Origin: Lonicera japonica
Taxonomy: Eukaryota; Streptophyta; Magnoliopsida; Dipsacales; Caprifoliaceae
DNA: 64,000 nt
Direction: 5' to 3'
Assembly (NCBI GenBank): GCA_021464415.1
Contig: CM038468.1
Location: forward strand, 1-64,000
Of the stretch, positions 33,862 to 42,157 are shown in pieces. Made by a program: the position numbers and the translations under genes. Positions within the stretch are counted from its first letter, which is position 1. Every line of letters begins with the position of its first letter. The notes under the pieces are model-generated. The model was not told the origin of the DNA and did no database searches. It saw only the letters and a program-made list of their open reading frames with translations.

Positions 33862-34811
33862 CAGAAACCTCCCCCGGGACTTTTAGTTGGTCGGCAGAGC
33901 CAGAGTCATCAGAAACTTCAGAGGGATCAGACCCAACATCCCTTTGGATACAACAGATTACCCGCTCAGGAAAGGTATACCAGCCACCACCGATGGATGC
34001 CGAAAAATCACCGCCTCCAAAAGAAGTAGGAGAAGACCGAGTACTGGAACAGTTGAAGAAAACCCAGGCACACATCACCATTTGGGGCCTCTTGGTTGCC
34101 TCCAAACCTCACAGGACCGCTTTCATTAAACTCCTGGATGAGGCTGTCATATCGCCGGACTCCACGCCCGAACAACTGCCAAACATGATCGGGTCACTCA
34201 CAGTCCAAAGAAGTCTGTCATTTTCAGATGAAGACTTGTCTCCGTTGGGGAGAAAACACAGCCTGGCTCTCCATATCACCGTCCGAACCCGAGGAAAGAT
34301 CTTGCCACAAGTTCTCATCGACAATGGGTCGACCATAAATGTCTGCCCCCTAAAGACTGCCAGATGCTTGGGTATCTCAGATTCAGAGCTCTCACCATCC
34401 GCTGTAACCGTCAGGGCCTATGATAATACCAGGAGGGCCGTTCTGGGGTCTCTGAAACTTGATCTCATGGTTGGTCCCGGAAGCTTCCCGGCCGACTTTC
34501 AAATCATAGACATTCCTTCCAGTTTTAACCTACTGTTGGGAAGAGCATGGCTACACGACATAGGAGCACTCCCCTCCTCCTTGCACCAAAAGATCAAGAT
34601 ACCGTTTGAAGGGAACATAATTACCATCCAAGGAGATCCTGAAAGGACCTTGGCGGATATGGAGTTACCAGTTTTGGGAATCGGGAGCCAGAGCATACAG
34701 TTAGGAGGCTTTTCTTACGAGCCTCAAGTGCAAACTCTTAGCACCCAGACAATCAGGTATCTTCCCCTGACAATATCCCCGGTCTCAGCACCAAGATTAC
34801 AAATATGTTGA
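33858..34811 (+). CDS. Retroelement aspartic protease frame
   Basis: 317 residues from the ATG overlapping the gag stop; the frame is open further upstream (to 33687), so translation by frameshift from gag is also possible. The protease core lies at about residues 135-265: hydrophobic strand PQVLI, then active-site DNGST (a variant of the usual D-T/S-G), and later FNLLLGRAWLH (the family's second conserved block). The upstream part is low-complexity. It ends in a 7-base overlap (ATGTTGA) with the pol frame. It would cleave Gag and Pol precursors. Confidence 0.88.
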   Translation: MTETSPGTFSWSAEPESSETSEGSDPTSLWIQQITRSGKVYQPPPMDAEKSPPPKEVGEDRVLEQLKKTQAHITIWGLLVASKPHRTAFIKLLDEAVISPDSTPEQLPNMIGSLTVQRSLSFSDEDLSPLGRKHSLALHITVRTRGKILPQVLIDNGSTINVCPLKTARCLGISDSELSPSAVTVRAYDNTRRAVLGSLKLDLMVGPGSFPADFQIIDIPSSFNLLLGRAWLHDIGALPSSLHQKIKIPFEGNIITIQGDPERTLADMELPVLGIGSQSIQLGGFSYEPQVQTLSTQTIRYLPLTISPVSAPRLQIC

Positions 34812-37800
34812 GAACGATGAAATACTTGCCTGGAGCCGGTCTGGGAATGGGACAACCAGGACTACTTCAAGCATTGGAACCAGTAGCAAGGTACGAGAGG
34901 GAAGGTTTGGGGTACCAACACACTGAAGAGGACGATCAACAAAAAAGGGGTCGAGGGCATCAGTATCCGAGTTTCAGCTCTCTGAACGGGTTCTTTGTCA
35001 AAGAAGGAGAGGACTTCCCCTTTTGCGGCTTCCAGGAGCCTTGGAGAAACCGCGACGGAGAGAACCTTCCTGGGTGGGAAATCTTCTATGAAGAGGACCT
35101 ATATATCAAAGAAAACACCGTACACAGCTTCGCTACCAGGTTGACAATCGGGCCGAAGGAAGAAAGTGAAGACATGAAAGGCGAAGAGGAAGAAATGATC
35201 GGAGATCTCTTCGACATCATGGCTCTGGGAGATGATGAGCCAGGAGACGACCCTGTACACTTGATATACGCTGATCCAGACTACCAAGGGGAAAGGGAAA
35301 AGAGCGAAATTGTAAGGGTGAGAGATAAAAGTGAGGGTAAGGATAGGAAGGAGTCACTCCTAAATGAACTTTTTAAACTTGTACCTGTAAATACTAGTAT
35401 CAATAAAGAAGAGTCTATTTTGCGTTATCCTGTTATTTTTAATTCTGTAATTGCTTATATGGAATTGGAAAGAATGAACGAACACCCTGAACGGGAGGAG
35501 CAACGTATACAAAGCGAGGAAGGAGACACTCTTGTGATTAACCTCGGAACAGAGGAGGAAAGAAAAGAGGTCCGCATTGGGGCAAGCCTAAGTGGGACAG
35601 AGAGAGAAGAATTCACACAAACTCTGAAAGAGTATGTGGATGTCTTCGCCTGGTCTTATGCAGATATGCCGGGTTTGAACAGTCAGATAGTCATGCACGA
35701 AATACACACCAATCCAGAACTTAGGCCCGTCAAACAGAAGCTGAGGAAACTTACGCCAGAATGGTCCTTAAAAGTGAAAGAAGAAGTAATGAAACAACTG
35801 AGTGTGGGATTCTTACGGGTGATCGAGTACCCCTCGTGGTTAGCCAACATCGTGCCCGTTCCAAAAGCTAATGGGAAAGTCCGCATGTGTGTGGATTACC
35901 GGGATCTCAATAAAGCTTGTCCAAAGGACGATTTTCCATTGCCCAACATTGATTTGATAGTAGATAATACTGCCAACCACGCCCTGAAGTCATTTGTGGA
36001 TGGTTTTGCCGGATATAACCAGATCAAGATGCACCCGGATCACCAGGAGAAAACAGCATTTATCACACCGTGGGGAACATACTGCTACACCGTTATGCCG
36101 TTTGGGCTGAAGAACGCCGGGGCAACATATCAGAGGGCAGCTACGGCTATCTTTCACGACATGATTCACAAAGAAGTAGAGGTGTATGTAGACGACATGA
36201 TAATCAAGTCAAAAGAGAGGGAAGGCCACGTACCAGCCTTGCGAGCCTTCTTTGATCGGCTCCGCCAGTATCAGATGAGACTCAATCCGCAGAAATGTGT
36301 GTTCGGGGTAACCAAAGGAAAACTCCTGGGATATGTCGTCAGTAAGAAAGGAATCGAGGTGGACCCCGCTAAAGTTCAAGCTATCCAAGACATGCCCGAG
36401 CCTCGTACCGAGAGAGAAATCCGGGGTTTTTTGGGTAATCTGCAGTACATCAGTAGGTTTATCTCTCAGCTCACTCAAAAGTGCGAACCCATCTTCAAAC
36501 TCCTGAGGAAGTCTTCAACAGGAGAATGGAACGATCAATGCCAGGAGGCTTTTGACAAAATCAAAGATTACCTCTCCAAGCCCCCAGTATTAGCCCCGCC
36601 TCAGACCGGACTACCACTAATTCTATACCTAACCGTCACTGATTCAGCCGCGGGAGCAATGCTAGCCCAACACCTCACCGATACCCGGAAGGAGCAGGCC
36701 ATCTATTTCCTCAGCAAAAAGCTATCCCCATTTGAGATAAACTACACACCATTGGAAAAATCGTGTACCGCTCTCGTCTGGGTAACACAGAAACTACGGC
36801 ACTACATGCTAGTTTTTCCAGTCATCCTGGCATCACGGATTGATCCGTTGAAATACCTCTTCGAGAAACCGACTCTCTCGAATCGAATGGCAAAATGGTT
36901 ATTTCTACTCTCCGAATTCGACATCACCTACATGACCCAGAAGGCAGTCAAAGGCAAGATCATAGCTGATTACCTGGCCCACAATCCGATATTGGGAGAC
37001 ATGATAGAAGAAGCCGAGTTCCCGGACGAAACCATCATGAACGTCGAGATCAATGAAGACTGGAGGTTGTACTTTGACGGGGCCGCCAATCGGAACGGAA
37101 ACGGGATAGGCATCCTGTTAGTTTCTCCGGACCAAACTCACTCCCCGGTGTCATATCGTCTGGACTTTTTCTGCACCAACAATATGGCCGAATATGAAGC
37201 CTGCATACTCGGGTTAGAGATCGCTCTTCAAAGGGGTATAAAGAGAATACAGGTATACGGAGATTCAGCACTAGTGGTCCATCAAGTTCTGAAGGAATGG
37301 AAGATCAGAGATGAGAAATTAGTCCCTTACCTCGCCCGACTAGAAGAAGTCGCAGGAAGGTTCGAGCGTGTGGAGTTTTACTATATCCCCAGGTCCCAGA
37401 ACAGTTTTGCTGACGCATTGGCAACCCTGGCATCTATGATCGATATTCCGGAGGGGATGGAAGAAATAACCCTCACGGTACAAAAGAAATCAGGACCCGC
37501 GCACTGCATGACCCTTGAGGTGGAAATTGAAAAAGACGGTGACTCAACCGTTTGGTTTTATGATATCTGGAACCTGCTGAAGAACCATCAGTATCCCGAG
37601 AAAGCAGACAAGAGAACGCGGGTCACACTCAGGAGACTAGCATCAGGATTCATACTCTGTGCCGGAAGATTGTATAAGAGGAACTACGACGGGACTCATC
37701 TTCAATGTCTCACCGAAGAAGAATCGGTTAGAATGATGGATCAGATACATGGGGGCGATTGCGGACCTCATATGAGCGGGCATACGCTTGCCCGCAAGAT

Positions 37801-38797
37801 CATCAGGCAAGGGTATTTCTGGTCTACCCTACAAACTGACTGCGCTGATCATGTACGCCGTTGTCACAAATGCCAAATTTATGCTAAGTCCCAGAAGCTT
37901 CCTCCAAAAGAGTTGTACAACATGACTGCTCCCTGGCCTTTTTCAGCTTGGGGAATTGACGTCATTGGGAAAGTCTCACCCAAAGACAGCAACGGCCATG
38001 AATTCATACTAGTAGCCATCGACTACTTCACCAAATGGGTGGAAGCCGAATCTTACCAAACCCTGGATGCCAGGAAAGTTGCCCGATTCATCAAAAGGAA
38101 TATTTTCTGCCGATATGGGGTCCCACACGAGATCATCTCAGATAACGGCACCCACTTCGAAGGAGAAGCTAATACAGTCATGGAAGAATACGGTATCACC
38201 CGACACAAATCTTCGCCATATAGACCACAAACCAATGGGGCAGTTGAAGCCGCCAACAAGAATTTGAAGAATATCCTAAGCAAGATGACCGACACCTGCC
38301 GGGACTGGCCGGAGAAATTACCATATGCATTGTGGGGATACCGCACCACCGAAAGGGTCTCTACCGGGGCAACCCCGTTCTCGCTTACATACGGGATGGA
38401 AGTAGTCCTCCCTGTCGAGTTAGAGGTCCCTTCCCTCAGAGTAATGCTAGAGAATCAGGTCAATGAACTGGAGTGGGTCCAGGCACGTTATAACGAGCTA
38501 GCCTTACTAGATGAGAAAAGATTGAAAGCCGCATACCACCATCAAGGGTATCAGAAGAGAATCGCTCGAGCATTTAACCAGAGAGTGAGGACTCGGGGTA
38601 TCAATGAAAATGACATCGTGTTGAAAAAAATTCGAGAGCCAGCCAGAGATCCGAGGGGAAAGTTCGGGCAGAAGTGGACAGGGCCGTATATCGTCAAAGA
38701 AATCAATACAGGAGGCGCCGCTATACTCACTGACCTAGACGGGCAGTTACTACATTCACCAGTCAACATGGACCGACTGAAGAAGTATTATCAATAA
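34805..38797 (+). CDS. pol: Pol: reverse transcriptase, RNase H, archaeal-type RNase H, integrase
   Basis: 1330 residues. It starts with a G-patch-like segment (MKYLPGAGLGMGQPG). RT spans about residues 330-510 with DGFAGYNQI near 397, MPFGLKNAGATYQR near 430 and the active site YVDD near 460. The first RNase H is at about 590-720. A second RNase H of the archaeal type begins at about 750 (LYFDGAANRNGNGIG, with E in NMAEYEA and D in VYGDSALVV). Integrase has an H-H-C-C zinc site at about 980-1025 (CHKC) and catalytic D (GIDVIG), D (SDNGTH) and E (GAVEAAN) between about 1050 and 1147. The dual RNase H places it in the Tat group. The frame is fully open. It overlaps the protease frame by ATGTTGA. 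Confidence 0.95.
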   Translation: MLRTMKYLPGAGLGMGQPGLLQALEPVARYEREGLGYQHTEEDDQQKRGRGHQYPSFSSLNGFFVKEGEDFPFCGFQEPWRNRDGENLPGWEIFYEEDLYIKENTVHSFATRLTIGPKEESEDMKGEEEEMIGDLFDIMALGDDEPGDDPVHLIYADPDYQGEREKSEIVRVRDKSEGKDRKESLLNELFKLVPVNTSINKEESILRYPVIFNSVIAYMELERMNEHPEREEQRIQSEEGDTLVINLGTEEERKEVRIGASLSGTEREEFTQTLKEYVDVFAWSYADMPGLNSQIVMHEIHTNPELRPVKQKLRKLTPEWSLKVKEEVMKQLSVGFLRVIEYPSWLANIVPVPKANGKVRMCVDYRDLNKACPKDDFPLPNIDLIVDNTANHALKSFVDGFAGYNQIKMHPDHQEKTAFITPWGTYCYTVMPFGLKNAGATYQRAATAIFHDMIHKEVEVYVDDMIIKSKEREGHVPALRAFFDRLRQYQMRLNPQKCVFGVTKGKLLGYVVSKKGIEVDPAKVQAIQDMPEPRTEREIRGFLGNLQYISRFISQLTQKCEPIFKLLRKSSTGEWNDQCQEAFDKIKDYLSKPPVLAPPQTGLPLILYLTVTDSAAGAMLAQHLTDTRKEQAIYFLSKKLSPFEINYTPLEKSCTALVWVTQKLRHYMLVFPVILASRIDPLKYLFEKPTLSNRMAKWLFLLSEFDITYMTQKAVKGKIIADYLAHNPILGDMIEEAEFPDETIMNVEINEDWRLYFDGAANRNGNGIGILLVSPDQTHSPVSYRLDFFCTNNMAEYEACILGLEIALQRGIKRIQVYGDSALVVHQVLKEWKIRDEKLVPYLARLEEVAGRFERVEFYYIPRSQNSFADALATLASMIDIPEGMEEITLTVQKKSGPAHCMTLEVEIEKDGDSTVWFYDIWNLLKNHQYPEKADKRTRVTLRRLASGFILCAGRLYKRNYDGTHLQCLTEEESVRMMDQIHGGDCGPHMSGHTLARKIIRQGYFWSTLQTDCADHVRRCHKCQIYAKSQKLPPKELYNMTAPWPFSAWGIDVIGKVSPKDSNGHEFILVAIDYFTKWVEAESYQTLDARKVARFIKRNIFCRYGVPHEIISDNGTHFEGEANTVMEEYGITRHKSSPYRPQTNGAVEAANKNLKNILSKMTDTCRDWPEKLPYALWGYRTTERVSTGATPFSLTYGMEVVLPVELEVPSLRVMLENQVNELEWVQARYNELALLDEKRLKAAYHHQGYQKRIARAFNQRVRTRGINENDIVLKKIREPARDPRGKFGQKWTGPYIVKEINTGGAAILTDLDGQLLHSPVNMDRLKKYYQ

Positions 38798-38864
38798 GCA
38801 CGACATGTATAAGAACTACGTAAACCTGAGCCCCAACTCGAATATTGTATTTTCTGGAAAAATC

Positions 38865-38877
38865 AAAAAGGGGGGAA
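38865..38877 (+). other. Internal polypurine tract behind pol
   Basis: AAAAAGGGGGGAA, about 70 bp after the pol stop and 7.7 kb before the 3' LTR. It looks like a plus-strand primer site. The bases directly before the 3' LTR (46535-46547) form only a weak purine run. Confidence 0.5.
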
Positions 38878-39023
38878 CGTAGGCAACCTGAGAAGTGACT
38901 TCAGGCCCGGTTTAAAGCTTTGTAAAGAAATTTATTTCTCATAAAAAGTCCCTTCATATATTATTAAAGAGGTGGTTCAGAACACCGAGAGTTACAAAGG
39001 AAGTACAGCATACAAAGAAGAAA

Positions 39024-40280
39024 CTAATCCCTAGGGGTTGGCCACACTGGGTCCTCAGCGGCCAAATCAATTCGAGCCTCATCCAAAATCTGGTACGCAA
39101 AGACAATGCCATCCTCTGTAGGCTCAGAATCCATGAATCGAAACCACTCCATTTGAAAGGGGTCATCAATCAGCTCTCCTTCTAGAGATTGCCAGCAAGA
39201 GCGGATAATGTCAGCCCGGAGGGGCCTGGAAATACCGAAACGAGCATAGTTAAACTGACGAGTCAGTCGAGCACGCCACATCCTCTCTACCGATAAAGAA
39301 ACATGTGGGGTCACAAATTTAGACTCAGAAGAGAAGTTGTTCAGACCAAGGGGAACCTCCTGAGGAATGTTAAACTGCCGAAGAAGACGCCCAGGGAGAT
39401 AAAAGGAAGTAAACCAGAGCCCGCGGAGCCGAACGTAGTTCTGACCCCCGGTGCTAAGTACCATCGCCCTCAGCTTCCACCAAGGAATGTTCCACCGGAT
39501 AGCCCGAAAGTTCTTCGAAAACCACACCGTCCAATCAGAGGAAGACATGGTCAAAGCACCAAAGAGAGGCCGATGGAAGAAATGAGTCGGATTGTCGAGC
39601 CGAACTCCGCTGAAACCCACCGATCGAAAGCGCTCTAGCAGCCACATGTATAGCAGACGCGGGCTCCCCCGGAAGAAGGGCGAGGACCCCCGTTGAACAT
39701 CATCAAGGCCATTCAAGGTCTCTGCAAGAATGATCGGCACTATAGACTCCCCATTTCTAGCCTGGTAAATCAGACTCAAGATAGTTGGATCAACACGGGA
39801 AGAACCCGTCACCAGCAGCATATCAGAAACCAGGCAAATCAGGGCCGCTGCAGTACGCCCCACGCCGTAAGAGGCCCTATCTTCATAACGATGAAAGAAC
39901 CTCACCATTTTGTGGAGGTCAAGGAGCCCGTCGACAATGAAACCATCGCAGGCCGCTTGGGGAATGGCTAACAGAGCAATTAGCATGTCGCGGGGACCGA
40001 TTCCTTCTATAGGAACTGCCATCGGGAGACGAACGTCAGAACGTAACAGCCAGGAGAACTCCTCATAGGTTGGGCAGAGCTCATCTAGTCCAAAACGGAA
40101 GAGATGGTCCGCAGGACTCCAGAAATACAAGGCACCTAACAGAAAGGAGAAATCTACAGGACGATGGCACCAGCCCGCCAAAGGACTAAATGCACCAAAG
40201 TTCAAACCATTTTCAGAAGATATCAGAGCATCTCGAGCTTTAACATAAGAAAAATCAGAGTTGGTACGGTAGGAAGACAT
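39024..40280 (-). CDS. Minus-strand ORF of the Tat element, 418 aa, function unknown
   Basis: A single uninterrupted frame antisense to gag-pol. The protein is rich in W, F and R with no clear signal peptide. Phrases such as SPADHLFRFGLDELCPTYEEFSWLLR, read here in pieces, and RLRGLWFTSFYLPGRLLR resemble plant retrotransposon-borne proteins of the plant-mobile-domain or DUF7745 kind; this is from memory and needs a profile search. It has its own promoter-like region: TATA (CTATAAATA, minus strand) at 40319-40327 and palindromes at 40353-40428. Minus-strand ORFs behind pol are known in Tat elements, and their role is not established. Confidence 0.75.
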   Translation of the reverse strand: MSSYRTNSDFSYVKARDALISSENGLNFGAFSPLAGWCHRPVDFSFLLGALYFWSPADHLFRFGLDELCPTYEEFSWLLRSDVRLPMAVPIEGIGPRDMLIALLAIPQAACDGFIVDGLLDLHKMVRFFHRYEDRASYGVGRTAAALICLVSDMLLVTGSSRVDPTILSLIYQARNGESIVPIILAETLNGLDDVQRGSSPFFRGSPRLLYMWLLERFRSVGFSGVRLDNPTHFFHRPLFGALTMSSSDWTVWFSKNFRAIRWNIPWWKLRAMVLSTGGQNYVRLRGLWFTSFYLPGRLLRQFNIPQEVPLGLNNFSSESKFVTPHVSLSVERMWRARLTRQFNYARFGISRPLRADIIRSCWQSLEGELIDDPFQMEWFRFMDSEPTEDGIVFAYQILDEARIDLAAEDPVWPTPRD

Positions 40281-40318
40281 TTTGGAGAGGTGTGGGGATG
40301 AAGGAAGGAAGATGGGTG

Positions 40319-40428
40319 TATTTATAGCAAAAAAGAGGGTCCTGTACCTGTTTGTCGCGCGACAAACCCATTTTCAGGGGGAAGTGTCGCGCGACAAACC
40401 CATGACCAGGAGGGATTATTGCGCGACA
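40319..40428 (-). promoter_or_regulatory. Promoter-like region of the 418-aa minus-strand ORF
   Basis: CTATAAATA on the minus strand (40319-40327), 38 bp before the ATG. TGTCGCGCGACA lies at 40353-40364 and 40385-40396, and a degenerate copy at 40417-40428 (TATTGCGCGACA). Confidence 0.75.
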
Positions 40429-40744
40429 AACCCATCTGGGGGGCACCCTACTTTTTTCCTTATACATAATGGTCATCTTTGCCAAAAGAATCACTTCTGG
40501 ATGCTTTTATGTTCTCACTTTGTTCTTTTTTGCAGGAAACATAAGTATCACTACACTACAAGGTATGACTTTTAAATTACCAACTCTTATATATATATGT
40601 ATATATCTTGCACATACAGAGAATAAAAGTATAATCAAACACAGATAAAGATATTTTATAAAACCAATAAAAGAACAGTTTTTAAATATCCGTCTAAAAT
40701 AAATACATATCTGTCCAACTAACACTAAATGCAGAAAAAGAAAA
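40429..40744. other. Intergenic AT-rich stretch
   Basis: Between the two antisense transcription units. It contains a TATATATATATG run near 40589-40610. I see no gene in it. Confidence 0.6.
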
Positions 40745-42015
40745 CTAATCTACTCGGGCGCGTTTTGACACGCTCCCGCTATCACCCGAGCCCTCCTCGG
40801 GAGTAAGATCAACAACTGGGACGCTGGGAGCAAGAGGAGCTGCCGCCTGGGAAAGACCCGTAGACTGAACCGGCGCCGTCGGACGGATCACCGAAGATCG
40901 GGATCGCCTAGAAGTCCGACTACTACTCCGCCTAGACTCCGACCGAGCATGGGAAGAGGTCAGGGGGTCGTCCGGCCGTAAGGAGACGTCGATAGCCCTC
41001 TGATAGTCGCGCATGTAGGCTGGAGGGTCTCGACCGACGTACTGGAGCAGGTTCCAGCTGTAGAAATACTGGGCATACCAGGCCCGTAGATCCGCCACCC
41101 GTACACCCACTCTCTGTAAAAAAGACATACAATAAGAGGAGAATCAGCACAGTCAAAATAAATAGATATAAACATGAAAGTATCAGGAGAAGTTGAAGAA
41201 GATACCTCATCATCAGAGCGACCACCCAAGAAATCAAAAGTATCCTCGGGAAGGGGATACTCCGGGACAGAATATCGACATAGGCCCGCGCCGACATAAG
41301 AAATATCTCTGGGGAGTGGAGGTAGATCTACCCACGAAATAGATGACCCCGCAGGAGCAGCTGCAGAAGAAGACCCTCCCTCCTCACGAATGGGGAACAA
41401 GGGTGGACGAGAGGATGAGCCGCCAAAGCCCGGAGATCGGGCGGGAGGCCCCATGACAGTCGTCGGTAGAGGGGTCAATGTAGCATATGTTCGGACCCCC
41501 GGAGGATCCACCATGGCCGTCGCCCCCAAAGGAGGTACCCCACTAGAAGGAGTAGTCGCCGCCGCGGGAGGAGTCCGCCCAAACTGATCAAAATCTGCCC
41601 CAAGGTCCGCGGGCTCCCAGGACCTCTCAGAAAATCCCGCTCTCCCCTCAGCAGCCTCAGCAGCAGCAAAAAGGCCCCCCGGAGACACGGAAGGGCCGGT
41701 GGGAAACTCGAAGCCCTCAGCGCGCTGCTCCCCCGCAGGTGTCGCCTGAGGTGGCGGCTCCGGAACCGCTGTCGCATCGCCTCCCTCGCCCTCTGGCCGA
41801 TCACCGCCCTCAGCCGCAGCAGGAACATCCCTTTCTCCCTCAGGATCCTCATCCTCAGAATCCGGAATGTTGTCCCTCTGATCAGGGACAGGTGGCAAAT
41901 GACCCGGGACCGCCCTAGCTAAATGAGTCTGTCCCCGTATGTAATGGGGATCACCTCCCAAAGTCTGGTATCTCTCGTAGAAGACCCGTCCCCGAGTCCC
42001 CTTCGGCTCCCTCAT
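40745..42015 (-). CDS. 3' part of the antisense gene, two exons, Pro/Ser-rich protein
   Basis: Exon 42015-41206 (270 codons) and exon 41113-40745, joined by an intron with donor GAG|GTATCT and acceptor TTACAG|AG, both in phase 0. The first exon encodes a low-complexity P/A/G/E-rich region with an acidic stretch (DSEDEDPEGE). The second encodes RVGVRVADLRAWYAQYF, then an R/S-rich run and a tail ending SVSKRARVD that looks like a nuclear signal. It may be the continuation of the gene at 42158-44640: that frame goes on past its TAG to 41951, and a frame change near 42030 would lead into this exon. No family was recognised. Confidence 0.6.
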
Positions 42016-42157
42016 CAGGTAACGGGCAGCAAACAGCGTAGTCTCCCTCCTCGACGAACGTCTGGAAACCGAGTCCGTCGACTAAAGCCTGCACCATCAC
42101 CTGATCAATCTCACCCGTCCGCCTCATCAGAACAGGAGGGAACAAAGGGACACGAGG

